Shown in pieces: positions 7,451 through 15,324 of a stretch of 64,000 nt of DNA. A model generated the notes under the pieces. It saw only the letters and a list, made by a program, of their open reading frames with translations, had not been told where the DNA came from and made no database searches. Location of the stretch: contig DAOUJD010000058.1 of NCBI GenBank assembly GCA_034423115.1, positions 1-64,000 on the forward strand, given 5' to 3'. The translations under genes were made by a program, and so were the position numbers. How positions within the stretch are numbered: the first letter of the stretch is position 1; the number at the start of each line of letters is the position of its first letter. Source of the stretch: Bin87 sp034423115 (GTDB taxonomy: Bacteria > Chloroflexota > Dehalococcoidia > Lucifugimonadales > UBA3495).

Positions 7451-8126
7451 ATGGAATCCAAGAAACACGATTTGTCAAGCCCGCGGTCGGCGGTCCGCCA
7501 TTCGGCGGCCTACGCTCGCGAAGCCACTGCCCAGCCTGGACGGTCTGCTCTGAAGGCACAAGTTGAGGCTTGTGTTTGCCAGGCAGCCGAGGACGGAGTG
7601 CCACCCGTGGGTGCGGCTTACACCTTCCGGGACCGCCAGAGTGGTCTCGAACTCGACCGTCCGGGGTTGAACCAGCTTCGGCGGGCCGTACAAGCAGGCG
7701 AGGTGGGCGTGGTGTACGTCTACTCGCTGGATCGCCTGTCGCGCGACCCGAAACACCTCATGCTCCTTTACGAGGAGTTTGCCTCGTCCGGAGTCGAAAT
7801 CCGCTTTGTGCAGGGTTCCTTCGACATCGACCTCCGAGGTCGTTTGCCAGGTTTCGTCGCCTCCGGAGTCTAAGGCTATGCCTAAGAGAAGGATGAGATG
7901 CCGCCGACTCCTGACGAGCGGCAGGCAGGGCACCGTGCGCTTGATCTTCGATCTGTTCCATGAGGGTTGGTGCGCAGCTGACGCCGCCTACCTGAACGAG
8001 ATGGAACCTCCGGCCGAACAGGGAGAGTTGCGGGATCTTGCGTCCCCACCGGGCCTTGGAGGACGGGTTGTACACGGGCAGGTAGTTAGTCTGTCCAGGC
8101 CATCCACGCATGATAAAGGGGAGAAC
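7451..8126 (+). pseudogene. second serine-recombinase relic, serine lost and reading frame broken
   Basis: ATG 7451 follows GGAGGAAATC. Codons to 7873 encode a nearly complete resolvase domain: AAYAREATAQ at the active site (the usual S is A, V is E), FRDRQSGLELDRPGLNQLRR, and YSLDRLSRDPKHLM with intact arginines. TAA at 7871-7873 ends the frame; reading through, GYA, a second TAA (7880-7882) and EKDEM follow, matching the GYxxxxEK helix of intact relatives. The recombinase domain then reappears in another frame (VRLIFDLFHEGWCAADAAYL, from about 7930). Two stops and a shift make this a pseudogene, although the first 140 residues could still be translated as a truncated dead domain. Confidence 0.65.
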
Positions 8127-8522
8127 ATGATGAAGAACCAACCACCGGGCTTCTTGGAGCCTGGATGCAACGAATTGGCGTCGCGGGGAATTGAGCCCTC
8201 GCCCGCGACGCTGGGATCAACCGAGCGGGAACTCGGGGTGATCGCATTTAAGAGTACGAAAACAGGAGGTGAATTGCAATCAGAGGTGCCGGATCCGGGC
8301 GGTGTACGCCCGGAGGAACCATCGCTGAACCCGGAAGCCCCATTCGTCGAGGGTTGGGTGGCGAATATGCCAGTCATAGAAGGGGTGGCGGACAGCGGTT
8401 GGGTCGAGAGTGACCGTGGCCGATTTCGGGTGCAGATGGTCGTAAGGTCCAGCGAGATTCAGAGGAACTGGGTCAGGTCGATGGTGTTCGCGTCCGACGG
8501 TGAGACACCTGACTTGGTCTGA
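8127..8522 (+). CDS. hypothetical protein between recombinase genes
   Basis: A 131-residue frame starts at ATG 8127 behind GGGGAG. It is proline- and glutamate-rich with no hydrophobic segment; its end (SDRGRFRVQMVVRSSEIQRN) looks like a small beta-rich domain. No family is recognised. The frame is continuous with the remnant upstream, so it may be an accidental extension of the decayed recombinase, but the good ribosome binding site marks an independent start. It is followed by a terminator at 8594 before the intact recombinase. Confidence 0.4.
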   Translation: MMKNQPPGFLEPGCNELASRGIEPSPATLGSTERELGVIAFKSTKTGGELQSEVPDPGGVRPEEPSLNPEAPFVEGWVANMPVIEGVADSGWVESDRGRFRVQMVVRSSEIQRNWVRSMVFASDGETPDLV

Positions 8523-8593
8523 GCAGCAATCAGCCGGCGGTGGTCATCGCTCCATTGCCGGCGTGCAGCAACAGGGAAATTGATTTTACGACA

Positions 8594-8622
8594 GCGGTCG
8601 GCGGTTCGCCGGCCGCTTTTTT
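8594..8622 (+). terminator. intrinsic terminator or attenuator directly before the recombinase start
   Basis: Bases 8594-8603 pair with 8607-8616 (10 bp, one G-U) around a GTT loop, followed by six Ts (8617-8622). It ends 16 bases before the recombinase ATG, immediately ahead of the ribosome binding site. A terminator there would block transcription arriving from upstream and implies either read-through control or an internal promoter. Confidence 0.75.
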
Positions 8623-8638
8623 GAAAAGGAGCTTTGCA

Positions 8639-10207
8639 ATGAGCGCAGCAACTGTAGCGAAATTGATGATGGGAATGTTTGCGGCGGTGTACCTCAGGGT
8701 CAGCACGCTGGGGCAAGTAGACCGGACATCCTTGGATACACAGAAAACGGCCTGCGTGGACAAGGCGGCGTCGCTGGGTTACGGCGTCAAACCGGAGCAC
8801 ATCTACCGGGAGACGGTGACTGGGGCGCACTTGGAGAGACCGGAGTTGTCCCGGCTGCGGGCCGCGGCTGCTGCTGGGGAGTTTTCGGCGTTGTTCGTGT
8901 ATGGGTCTGACCGGCTTTCCAGGGACCCGCTGGACTTGCTGAACCTGCTGGCCGAAATGGCGCGGTACAACGTCACGGTCTATTACGTGCAGGGTGTTTA
9001 CGAAAACACCCCGGAGGGCCAGTTGATCCAGTTCATAACCGGGTACGGTCATGGGCAGGAGAAGGCGCAGTTCAAGGAGAGGTCGATGCGTGGAAAGATC
9101 GGGACAGCTCTGCGGGGAAAGATGCCCACCAGGGGAGGAGGTGCACTGTTCGGATACGATGAGGACGAAGAGACGGGCAAGAGGGTGGTGAACGAGGAGG
9201 AAGCGGCCGTCGTGCGGCGGGTGTTCCGGCTTCGTCTGAGCATGAGCACGTTCGGGATCTGTCGTTTGCTCAATGAGGAGGGGATCCTTTCGAAGACGGG
9301 CGCGAAATGGACTGGGAATACGTTGGGGAGGATGCTGACAAATCGGGCTTATTTGGGCGAGTCGTTTTACAACAAGACTCGAACCGTGAGGTTCCCCGAC
9401 GGGACGCGGAAGACCGTGGAGAGGGATCCGTCTGAGTGGATACCATTGGAAGGTTACACGCCGCAGATAGTGTCCCGTGAGCTTTTCAACGCTGTTCAGG
9501 AGAAGCTGCGTGAGTCATCGACCCGAGGACGACCAGATCTGTCTGACCCGCATTACCTGCTGACGGGCTTCGTAAAGTGTGGCCGGTGCGGGTCAAGCGT
9601 TTGCGGGTCCGGCGGCAACGTCAAGTACCGGTACTACCGTTGCACGGAGTCCTATGACAAGGCGAACAGGCCGAAACTGTGTGGTGGTGGGGGGATGAAT
9701 GTGGACTGGTTGAACGGGGAAGTGTGGAGCTGCGTAGTTGCGACCTTGCAGTCACCGGATGGAATCATCGCTGATTTGCTGTCCAATGTGGCGACGGGAG
9801 GCGGCGATCTGGGAGAGGAAAAGCGGAGAGTGGAAGCGGAGCTGAAACGGTTGCACGCTGAAGAGGTGCGGATTGCGGAGCTTTCCGTGAAGGGCCTGTT
9901 CCAGGAGGAGATCTTGGAAAGCCAGATGGGTAAGTTGATCCTGCTTCGCGAGGATCTTCGGTTAAAACTGAAGGAACTGGTCGAACAGGAGCAGCTGGTG
10001 GAAGAGGCGGCCGAGATCGAGGGACGGATTCGTGCCCACTGCGAGCGGCTTCGGGAGGGTGTGGGCGAACTGGACTTCGATGGAAAGAGGCAGGTGTTGT
10101 CAGCGCTTGGCATCCAGGTGCACGCCACGAAAGAAGATTGGTGGATGACAGGCGTCATCGATCCAGGATTTTTGGTTGATGTACGGTCACCAACATGCCG
10201 GAGATGA
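8639..10207 (+). CDS. large serine recombinase (site-specific integrase)
   Basis: The 522-residue protein has the full architecture of a large serine recombinase. The catalytic domain carries YLRVSTLGQ (nucleophile Ser22) and SDRLSRDP; the recombinase domain includes VVRRVFRLRL and NRAYLGESFYN; a zinc ribbon has CGRCG and YYRC; a long coiled coil occupies about residues 410-490. It should cut and rejoin DNA between two short attachment sites through a 5'-phosphoserine link. ATG 8639 has AAGGAG seven bases upstream and fits the domain start; codons back to 8540 do not. It is the only intact member of the run of recombinase pieces. The coding end overlaps a truncated response-regulator gene, so the attachment junction probably lies at its 3' end. 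Confidence 0.93.
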   Translation: MSAATVAKLMMGMFAAVYLRVSTLGQVDRTSLDTQKTACVDKAASLGYGVKPEHIYRETVTGAHLERPELSRLRAAAAAGEFSALFVYGSDRLSRDPLDLLNLLAEMARYNVTVYYVQGVYENTPEGQLIQFITGYGHGQEKAQFKERSMRGKIGTALRGKMPTRGGGALFGYDEDEETGKRVVNEEEAAVVRRVFRLRLSMSTFGICRLLNEEGILSKTGAKWTGNTLGRMLTNRAYLGESFYNKTRTVRFPDGTRKTVERDPSEWIPLEGYTPQIVSRELFNAVQEKLRESSTRGRPDLSDPHYLLTGFVKCGRCGSSVCGSGGNVKYRYYRCTESYDKANRPKLCGGGGMNVDWLNGEVWSCVVATLQSPDGIIADLLSNVATGGGDLGEEKRRVEAELKRLHAEEVRIAELSVKGLFQEEILESQMGKLILLREDLRLKLKELVEQEQLVEEAAEIEGRIRAHCERLREGVGELDFDGKRQVLSALGIQVHATKEDWWMTGVIDPGFLVDVRSPTCRR

Positions 10208-10401
10208 ACGGCTGGCAACTCCTCCACGCCCTGGGTGAACAGTGGCCGGAACTGCCTTCGATGGTAGTGTCGGCCTACGGCGACGACGAGAATGTCAGGC
10301 GCGCTGCGGAGAGTGGCGCGGCGGGTTTTGTCGTGAAGCCGGTGGACTTCACTGATCTACGCGAGAAGGTGGCGGAATCCCTGCAGGGGGCTAGCCGCTG
10401 A
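10195..10401 (+). pseudogene. response-regulator receiver domain, 3' fragment
   Basis: The frame encodes MPEMNGWQLLHALGEQW, VVSAYGDDENVRRA and AAGFVVKPVDF, the second half of a receiver domain with its conserved Ser/Thr and Lys positions. The first half, with the phosphorylated aspartate, is missing: upstream in frame a TGA occurs at 10177-10179 and similarity stops at about the AAC codon before MPEMNG. The 5' end overlaps the last codons of the serine recombinase by 13 bases. This pattern is expected where an integrase has inserted its element into a gene. The N-terminal half is not in this window. No ribosome binding site is visible. Confidence 0.75.
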
Positions 10402-10620
10402 TTGGCTTCAAATGCCTAATTGGCCCCGTGTTTCGGAGTGGGCCCAACGCTCTGGACGTGGGAACGGGGGTATGCCGTGATTCTCGGCCACATCCGTCTA
10501 CGCCATCTGCGTCTGCGCGGTAGTAGGTCGGGGCCTTTGATTCCCAATCGCGCAGTCCGCTCGGATAGAGAAATCCGGGACAGCCGGTTCCCTACTCAAA
10601 ACTGGTTGGCGATGGGATAA

Positions 10621-10694
10621 TGGAGCGGGCGATGGGAATCGAACCCACGTAGCCAGCTTGGAAGGCTGGGGCTTTACCACTAAGCTACGCCCGC
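10621..10694 (-). tRNA. tRNA-Gly (anticodon TCC)
   Basis: Read on the minus strand, GCGGGCG pairs with CGCCCGC as acceptor stem. The D arm is GCTT-AGTGGTA-AAGC, the anticodon arm CCAGC-CTTCCAA-GCTGG gives TCC, and the T loop is TTCGATT. The 3' TCCA is encoded (10621-10624). Its 3' end faces the recombinase region, about 200 bases beyond the response-regulator fragment. Confidence 0.93.
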
Positions 10695-10775
10695 ACTGTA
10701 TTTGCATTATACCCCAAGATGCTGCGGCGGAATCGATCGCCGCTTGTGAACCTGCTCACGCCGACGTATGATCCG

Positions 10776-11240
10776 ATGTCCAAAACCATCTATCTGGCCA
10801 ATCCCTACGGTTTTTCGACGCAGCAGAAGGAGTCGTTGCTGCCGCCCATCATCGCCGCGTTGGAAAGCCTTGGCCTGGAAGTCTGGGAGCCGTTCGCCCG
10901 AAATAACCAGGTGGACTTTCAGCGTGGCGGGTGGGCTTACCGGGTCGGGCAGCAGGATTACGCCGACGTGGTCGCTGCCGACGCGATATTCGCCATTGTG
11001 AACGGAGTGCCGCCGGATGAAGGCGTGATGATCGAGTTGGGCATGGCGATCGCAATGGGTAAGCCAACGTTCCTGTTCCGGGACGATTTCCGGCGGGCCA
11101 CCGACAGCGAGGAATACCCACTCAACCTGATGCTTTTCACAGGAATGCCGGAGGATAATTGGGCGGATTACTACTACACCTCGTTGGATGAGATCGCCTC
11201 CGTGGACAAGGCATTGGCTCGATGGGCGTCCGCGGAGTAA
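10776..11240 (+). CDS. nucleoside 2-deoxyribosyltransferase-like protein
   Basis: The 154-residue product begins SKTIYLANPYGFS and contains DAIFAIVNGVPPDEGVMIEL followed by GMAIAMGKPTF. That is the pattern of the nucleoside 2-deoxyribosyltransferase family, in which the acidic residue of the D-x-G...E segment is the nucleophile that transfers deoxyribose between bases. Length fits the family. The frame is open to an ATG at 10719, but the fold starts at KTIYLA, so ATG 10776 is chosen; neither start has a good ribosome binding site. It stands alone between a tRNA and a nitronate monooxygenase. Salvage of nucleosides or clearing of modified nucleotides is likely; the exact substrate is unknown. 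Confidence 0.8.
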   Translation: MSKTIYLANPYGFSTQQKESLLPPIIAALESLGLEVWEPFARNNQVDFQRGGWAYRVGQQDYADVVAADAIFAIVNGVPPDEGVMIELGMAIAMGKPTFLFRDDFRRATDSEEYPLNLMLFTGMPEDNWADYYYTSLDEIASVDKALARWASAE

Positions 11241-11327
11241 AGCCCGAACTCGGGCCGGGCGCCAGCGTTCGTATTGGTTAATGCACGGCGTTCGGCACCA
11301 CTAGTGTAGCCAGGTGGAACCCACGAC

Positions 11328-12332
11328 ATGTTGAAAACTCGCTTTACCGATTTGCTGGGCTTGGACTATCCGGCGATGTCCGCCCCCATGAGCAACCACA
11401 GCGGCGGACGCCTGGCGGCGGCGGTTTCAACGGCCGGCGGTTTGGGCACGTTTGGCGGCAGCAACAACTTTGGCCCCGCATGGTTCAGGGAGCAAATCGA
11501 TTTCGTACGCTCCCAGACTAATCGGCCCTTTGGTGTGGGATTCATCACCCAACTGATGGAGGCCGACCCGTCGAATTTTGAAACCGCCCTGGACGAACGC
11601 GTTCCAGTGATCATATTTTCGTTTGCGGACCCTCGGCCGTGGGTGAGCCGGGCGAAAAACGCGGGAGTGATCACCATTTGCCAGGTGCAAACCATTGCTG
11701 CCGCGCAGTTGGCGGTAGGCGCGGGCGCTGACGTCCTGTTGGCCCAAGGCAACGAAGCCGGCGGCCACACCGGCGAGATGAACCTGCTGCCGCTGCTGTG
11801 CGACCTGGTGGAGCGATACCCCGACGTGCCGGTGATGGCGGCGGGTGGCATCACATCCGGGCGAGCGTTGGCTGCGGTACTTGCCGCCGGAGCGCAGGGC
11901 GCGTCCATGGGCACGGCGATGTTGGCGACGCCCGAGGCGGTCGAGGTTCCAGCGGCATTCAAGGAACAGGTTTTGCGCTCGGCGGGTGAGGACACCGCCT
12001 ACACGCGGCTCTTCGATTTGCTGGGCGACGAACCGTGGCCGTCGGGAATCGCCGGTCGGGTGTACGCCAATCGGTTGGTGCGCGAATGGGATGGACGTGA
12101 TGCGGAAATCCTGGCTCGGCGTGAGGAACTGGCGTCGGATGTGGCGGCGGCCCGGGCGCGACATGACGCTGAAATGTCATCCGTGTACATGGGGCAAGGG
12201 GTCGGCAACGTGAGCCAGATTCGCCCAGCCGCTGAGGTCGTGCGGAGCATCTGCGATAACGCCGAGCGAATCTTGCGAGAAAATTTGGCAGTCAGCCCAA
12301 GGGAATCCACCGACGGGCCGGCGGAGCCGTGA
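11328..12332 (+). CDS. nitronate monooxygenase family flavoprotein
   Basis: The 334-residue protein follows the nitronate monooxygenase / 2-nitropropane dioxygenase pattern: PMSNHSGGRLAAAVSTAGGL at the start of an FMN-binding TIM barrel, LAQGNEAGGHTGE with the conserved histidine, and MAAGGITSGRAL for phosphate binding. These FMN enzymes oxidise alkyl nitronates, though many homologues act on other substrates. It overlaps slightly with the upstream codons of the methyltransferase frame at 12368 and probably shares its transcript. Start at ATG 11328 fits the family N-terminus (LKTRFTDLLGLDYPAM). Confidence 0.88.
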   Translation: MLKTRFTDLLGLDYPAMSAPMSNHSGGRLAAAVSTAGGLGTFGGSNNFGPAWFREQIDFVRSQTNRPFGVGFITQLMEADPSNFETALDERVPVIIFSFADPRPWVSRAKNAGVITICQVQTIAAAQLAVGAGADVLLAQGNEAGGHTGEMNLLPLLCDLVERYPDVPVMAAGGITSGRALAAVLAAGAQGASMGTAMLATPEAVEVPAAFKEQVLRSAGEDTAYTRLFDLLGDEPWPSGIAGRVYANRLVREWDGRDAEILARREELASDVAAARARHDAEMSSVYMGQGVGNVSQIRPAAEVVRSICDNAERILRENLAVSPRESTDGPAEP

Positions 12333-12367
12333 GACCGTCAACAGATATTACCCAGAGGTTCAATACG

Positions 12368-13192
12368 ATGAGCGAAAATACTTCACCGAGTCCCGCATAC
12401 ACCATGGGATACACTGCGGAGTTTCTGCAACTGCTGGAGCGACGCAATGCGGAAACCCACGCGGCCTACCTGTTGTCTCACCTGGAACCTGGAATGAAGG
12501 TGCTCGACTTTGGGTGCGGGCCGGGAACCATAACGGTTGGGTTGGCCCAGGCAGTGCCAATGGGCGAGATCCACGGGGTGGACATGGAACACTCGCAGAT
12601 CGACTTGGCGCGGGCGGCGGCGTCCGCGGGCGGACACCATAACGCGGAGTTCCACGTCGGAAATGTTTACGAACTACCCTTTGAGGATAATTCCTTTGAT
12701 GCAGCGCACTGCCACGCCGTGTTGATGCACGTTCCCGATACTCTACGGGCGTTGCAGGAAGTCAAACGCGTGCTGAAGCCGGAGGGGATCATCGGTGGCC
12801 GGGAGATGATCGCTTCCTCGTCGTTCAGCGAACCGATGGGGGAGACCACCGACGAGGCATGGGCCACATTCATCAAACTGCTGGAGGCGAACGGCGGCCA
12901 TCCGGAAATGGGCAAGGAGCTAAAATCTCACCTGCTGGATGTGGGATTTGTGGACATTCGCGCTTCGGGTTCATTTGACTATTTCAGTTCGCCCGCTGAC
13001 ATCGCTTTCCTGCACGCATTCATCATCGATTGGTTCTTCATGCCCCGGGTAGTTGAGGCGGCGACCCAGTTAGGACTGGCGACCCACGAACAGTTCGACC
13101 GCTGGCGTTTGGAGATGGACCAATGGAAAGACGAGCCGGGCGCGGTGGGCGGTCTGGCATTTGGTGAAGCCATAGGCAGAAAACCGAGCTGA
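12368..13192 (+). CDS. class I SAM-dependent methyltransferase
   Basis: The 274-residue protein has the Rossmann methyltransferase signature VLDFGCGPGTITVGLAQ (motif I), an acidic strand end EIHGVDMEHSQI, and AHCHAVLMHVPD followed by ALQEVKRVLKPEG. This is the Methyltransf_11/25 pattern typical of small-molecule methylases. ATG 12368 has AGAGGTT eight bases ahead and is preferred to the GTG at 12329 that overlaps the previous stop. The C-terminal half holds aromatic residues that may shape the substrate pocket. The acceptor cannot be deduced. Confidence 0.85.
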   Translation: MSENTSPSPAYTMGYTAEFLQLLERRNAETHAAYLLSHLEPGMKVLDFGCGPGTITVGLAQAVPMGEIHGVDMEHSQIDLARAAASAGGHHNAEFHVGNVYELPFEDNSFDAAHCHAVLMHVPDTLRALQEVKRVLKPEGIIGGREMIASSSFSEPMGETTDEAWATFIKLLEANGGHPEMGKELKSHLLDVGFVDIRASGSFDYFSSPADIAFLHAFIIDWFFMPRVVEAATQLGLATHEQFDRWRLEMDQWKDEPGAVGGLAFGEAIGRKPS

Positions 13193-13326
13193 GCCGTACA
13201 TCGGGACTCATCCCTCGTGAGTCCCAAGGACTCGGGTGTTGCGTCGGGCCAACCAACACCGACGGCGCGCGCAGTCCATAGGGACAGAAACCCGTGATGC
13301 TATAATCCAGCGCCGGGAATATCACA

Positions 13327-15324
13327 ATGCTTGTTGCTTCCAACATCAGCAAGGCCTACGCAGATCGGACATTGTTCCGCGAAATTGACGTGTCGGTGGC
13401 GGCCGGCGACCGGATCGCGTTGATTGGCGCCAACGGGTCGGGCAAGACCACGCTGCTGGACATCCTGGCCGGCGAAACCCTGGCCGATACGGGGAACATA
13501 TCGGGGCGGCGCAACACCACGTTGGGATACCTGAAGCAGGAGCCACCGCCGTTCGCCGGCAAATCACTGTTGCGAGAGGTGTTGGAGGCAAACTCGGAAG
13601 CGATTCAGCTTACGGACGAAATCGCCGAGGCCCACCGTATGCTGTCGATGGCGCAAGACCGGGACGACCAGCAAGATTTGATGGACCGGCTGGCTGAACT
13701 GGAGCTGAAACTGGAAGCTGCGGGAGGCGAGGATCGGGACCACGAAGCCAAAGCCATACTTTCCGGCCTGGGTTTCAAGGAAAACGATTTTTCACGGGAT
13801 ATGACAGAGTTCAGCGGCGGATGGATCATGCGGGCGGAGTTGGCCCGCCTGCTGTTCCGAAATCCGGACGTGCTGCTGCTGGACGAACCTACCAACCACC
13901 TGGACCTTGAGGCGAACCTCTGGTTCGAAAAATACCTGGCATCGTTCCAGGGCGGCGTGGTCATCACCTCTCACGATCGCGCCTTTTTGAACCAGGCGGC
14001 GAATCGGGTGTTAGCCATTGAGCCGGACGAAGTGGTGAATCACCGGGGCAACTACGACGATTACCTGGTGGCGCGGGAGCGTGCGCTGGAGATCAAGGAG
14101 GCTGCCGCCGCGCGGCAAGAACGGGAAATCCAACGGCAGATGCGGTTCGTCGAAAGGTTCCGCTATAAGGCCACCAAGGCCAGGCAGGTGCAGAGCCGGC
14201 TCAAACAACTGGAGAAGATGGAAATCATCGAACTCCCCAGAGCCACCAAGAAAGTCCGCTATTCGTTCCCTGAGCCGGCAAGGAGCGGTTCGGACATCAT
14301 TACGCTCTCCAAAATCAGCAAATCTTACGGTGAGAACGCAGTTTATCGCGATTTGAACCTGACGTTGGAGCGCGGTGATCGCGTCGCGCTGGTGGGGCCC
14401 AATGGAGCCGGCAAATCGACCCTGCTCAAAATCCTGGCGGGGGTTCTGCCCATCGACGGCGGGAAGCGCAAACTCGGCTACAACGTTACGAGCACCTACT
14501 ACGCCCAACACGTGCTGGACTTGCTCAACCCGAGCAATACCGCCATCGAGGAACTGCGCGAGGTGGCGCCAGCGGAGTCGGAACAAAACCTGCGCACGAC
14601 TTTGGGCGGCTTCCTGTTCAGCGGGGATGACATCCTCAAACCCGTGTCGGTGCTGTCCGGTGGCGAAAAGGCGCGGGTCGCGTTGGCAAAGTTGTTGTCC
14701 CAACCCAGCAATTTCCTGCTGATGGACGAGCCGACCAACCATCTGGATATCGCGTCGCGAGAAATCCTGGCGGACGCTTTGGGAGACTATCGCGGGTCGA
14801 TCTGCCTGGTGACCCACGACCGCACGCTGATCAGGCAGGTTGCGAACAAGATCATCGAGATCGATGCCGGCCGCGCGCGCGTATTTCCAGGCGATTACGA
14901 CAACTACCTGTACCGCAAGCAGCAGGAAACCGTTGAGGCGCCCAAGGTTGCGGAGGAGAAGCCCGATGTTCCCACCGGGTCAAAGGGCCGGACCAGCGGG
15001 CGACGCTCACGGCCTCCGTTGACTCCGGAGCAGGAACAGCAGCGCGCTTTGAACCGGCAGGCCCGAAAGTTGGCCGAACGAATTGACGAGATCGGTATCG
15101 CGATCAGTGCCCGGGAATCCCAGTCGGCGGAACTGGAGGCATTGTTCTCCGACCCCGATAAATTCGACGACCGCAGCCATTTGGAAGCGACGGGCGAACG
15201 CTATCGGGCGCTGAAAGAGGAGGAACAGTCCCTGTGGGACGAATGGGAACGTCTGTCGGAGGAAGCCGAGGGCATCGACCGTTTGTTGGTAAGTCTCAAG
15301 TCTGACGTGGTGGCGGTCACGTAA
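13327..15324 (+). CDS. ABC-F family ATPase
   Basis: The 665-residue protein has two ABC domains in one chain and no membrane segment. Domain 1: GANGSGKT (34-41), SGGWIMRAELARLLF, LLLDEPTNHLD. Domain 2: GPNGAGKST, LSGGEKARVALAKLL and LLMDEPTNHLD. A basic helical linker with the sequence RFRYKATKARQVQSRLKQLE lies between them, and a charged coiled coil closes the protein. That is the ABC-F layout, soluble factors that act on ribosomes. The long C-terminal coiled coil is closest to Uup/YdiF-type members. The downstream gene on the other strand overlaps its end by eight bases, tail to tail. Confidence 0.92.
   Translation: MLVASNISKAYADRTLFREIDVSVAAGDRIALIGANGSGKTTLLDILAGETLADTGNISGRRNTTLGYLKQEPPPFAGKSLLREVLEANSEAIQLTDEIAEAHRMLSMAQDRDDQQDLMDRLAELELKLEAAGGEDRDHEAKAILSGLGFKENDFSRDMTEFSGGWIMRAELARLLFRNPDVLLLDEPTNHLDLEANLWFEKYLASFQGGVVITSHDRAFLNQAANRVLAIEPDEVVNHRGNYDDYLVARERALEIKEAAAARQEREIQRQMRFVERFRYKATKARQVQSRLKQLEKMEIIELPRATKKVRYSFPEPARSGSDIITLSKISKSYGENAVYRDLNLTLERGDRVALVGPNGAGKSTLLKILAGVLPIDGGKRKLGYNVTSTYYAQHVLDLLNPSNTAIEELREVAPAESEQNLRTTLGGFLFSGDDILKPVSVLSGGEKARVALAKLLSQPSNFLLMDEPTNHLDIASREILADALGDYRGSICLVTHDRTLIRQVANKIIEIDAGRARVFPGDYDNYLYRKQQETVEAPKVAEEKPDVPTGSKGRTSGRRSRPPLTPEQEQQRALNRQARKLAERIDEIGIAISARESQSAELEALFSDPDKFDDRSHLEATGERYRALKEEEQSLWDEWERLSEEAEGIDRLLVSLKSDVVAVT

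Noticed and set aside
10609..10637. Direct repeat GGCGATGGGA at the tRNA-Gly 3' end, possible attachment site
   Set aside because: The two copies are only 19 bases apart and one is part of the tRNA itself; no distant copy was found, and the better junction lies in the response-regulator gene.
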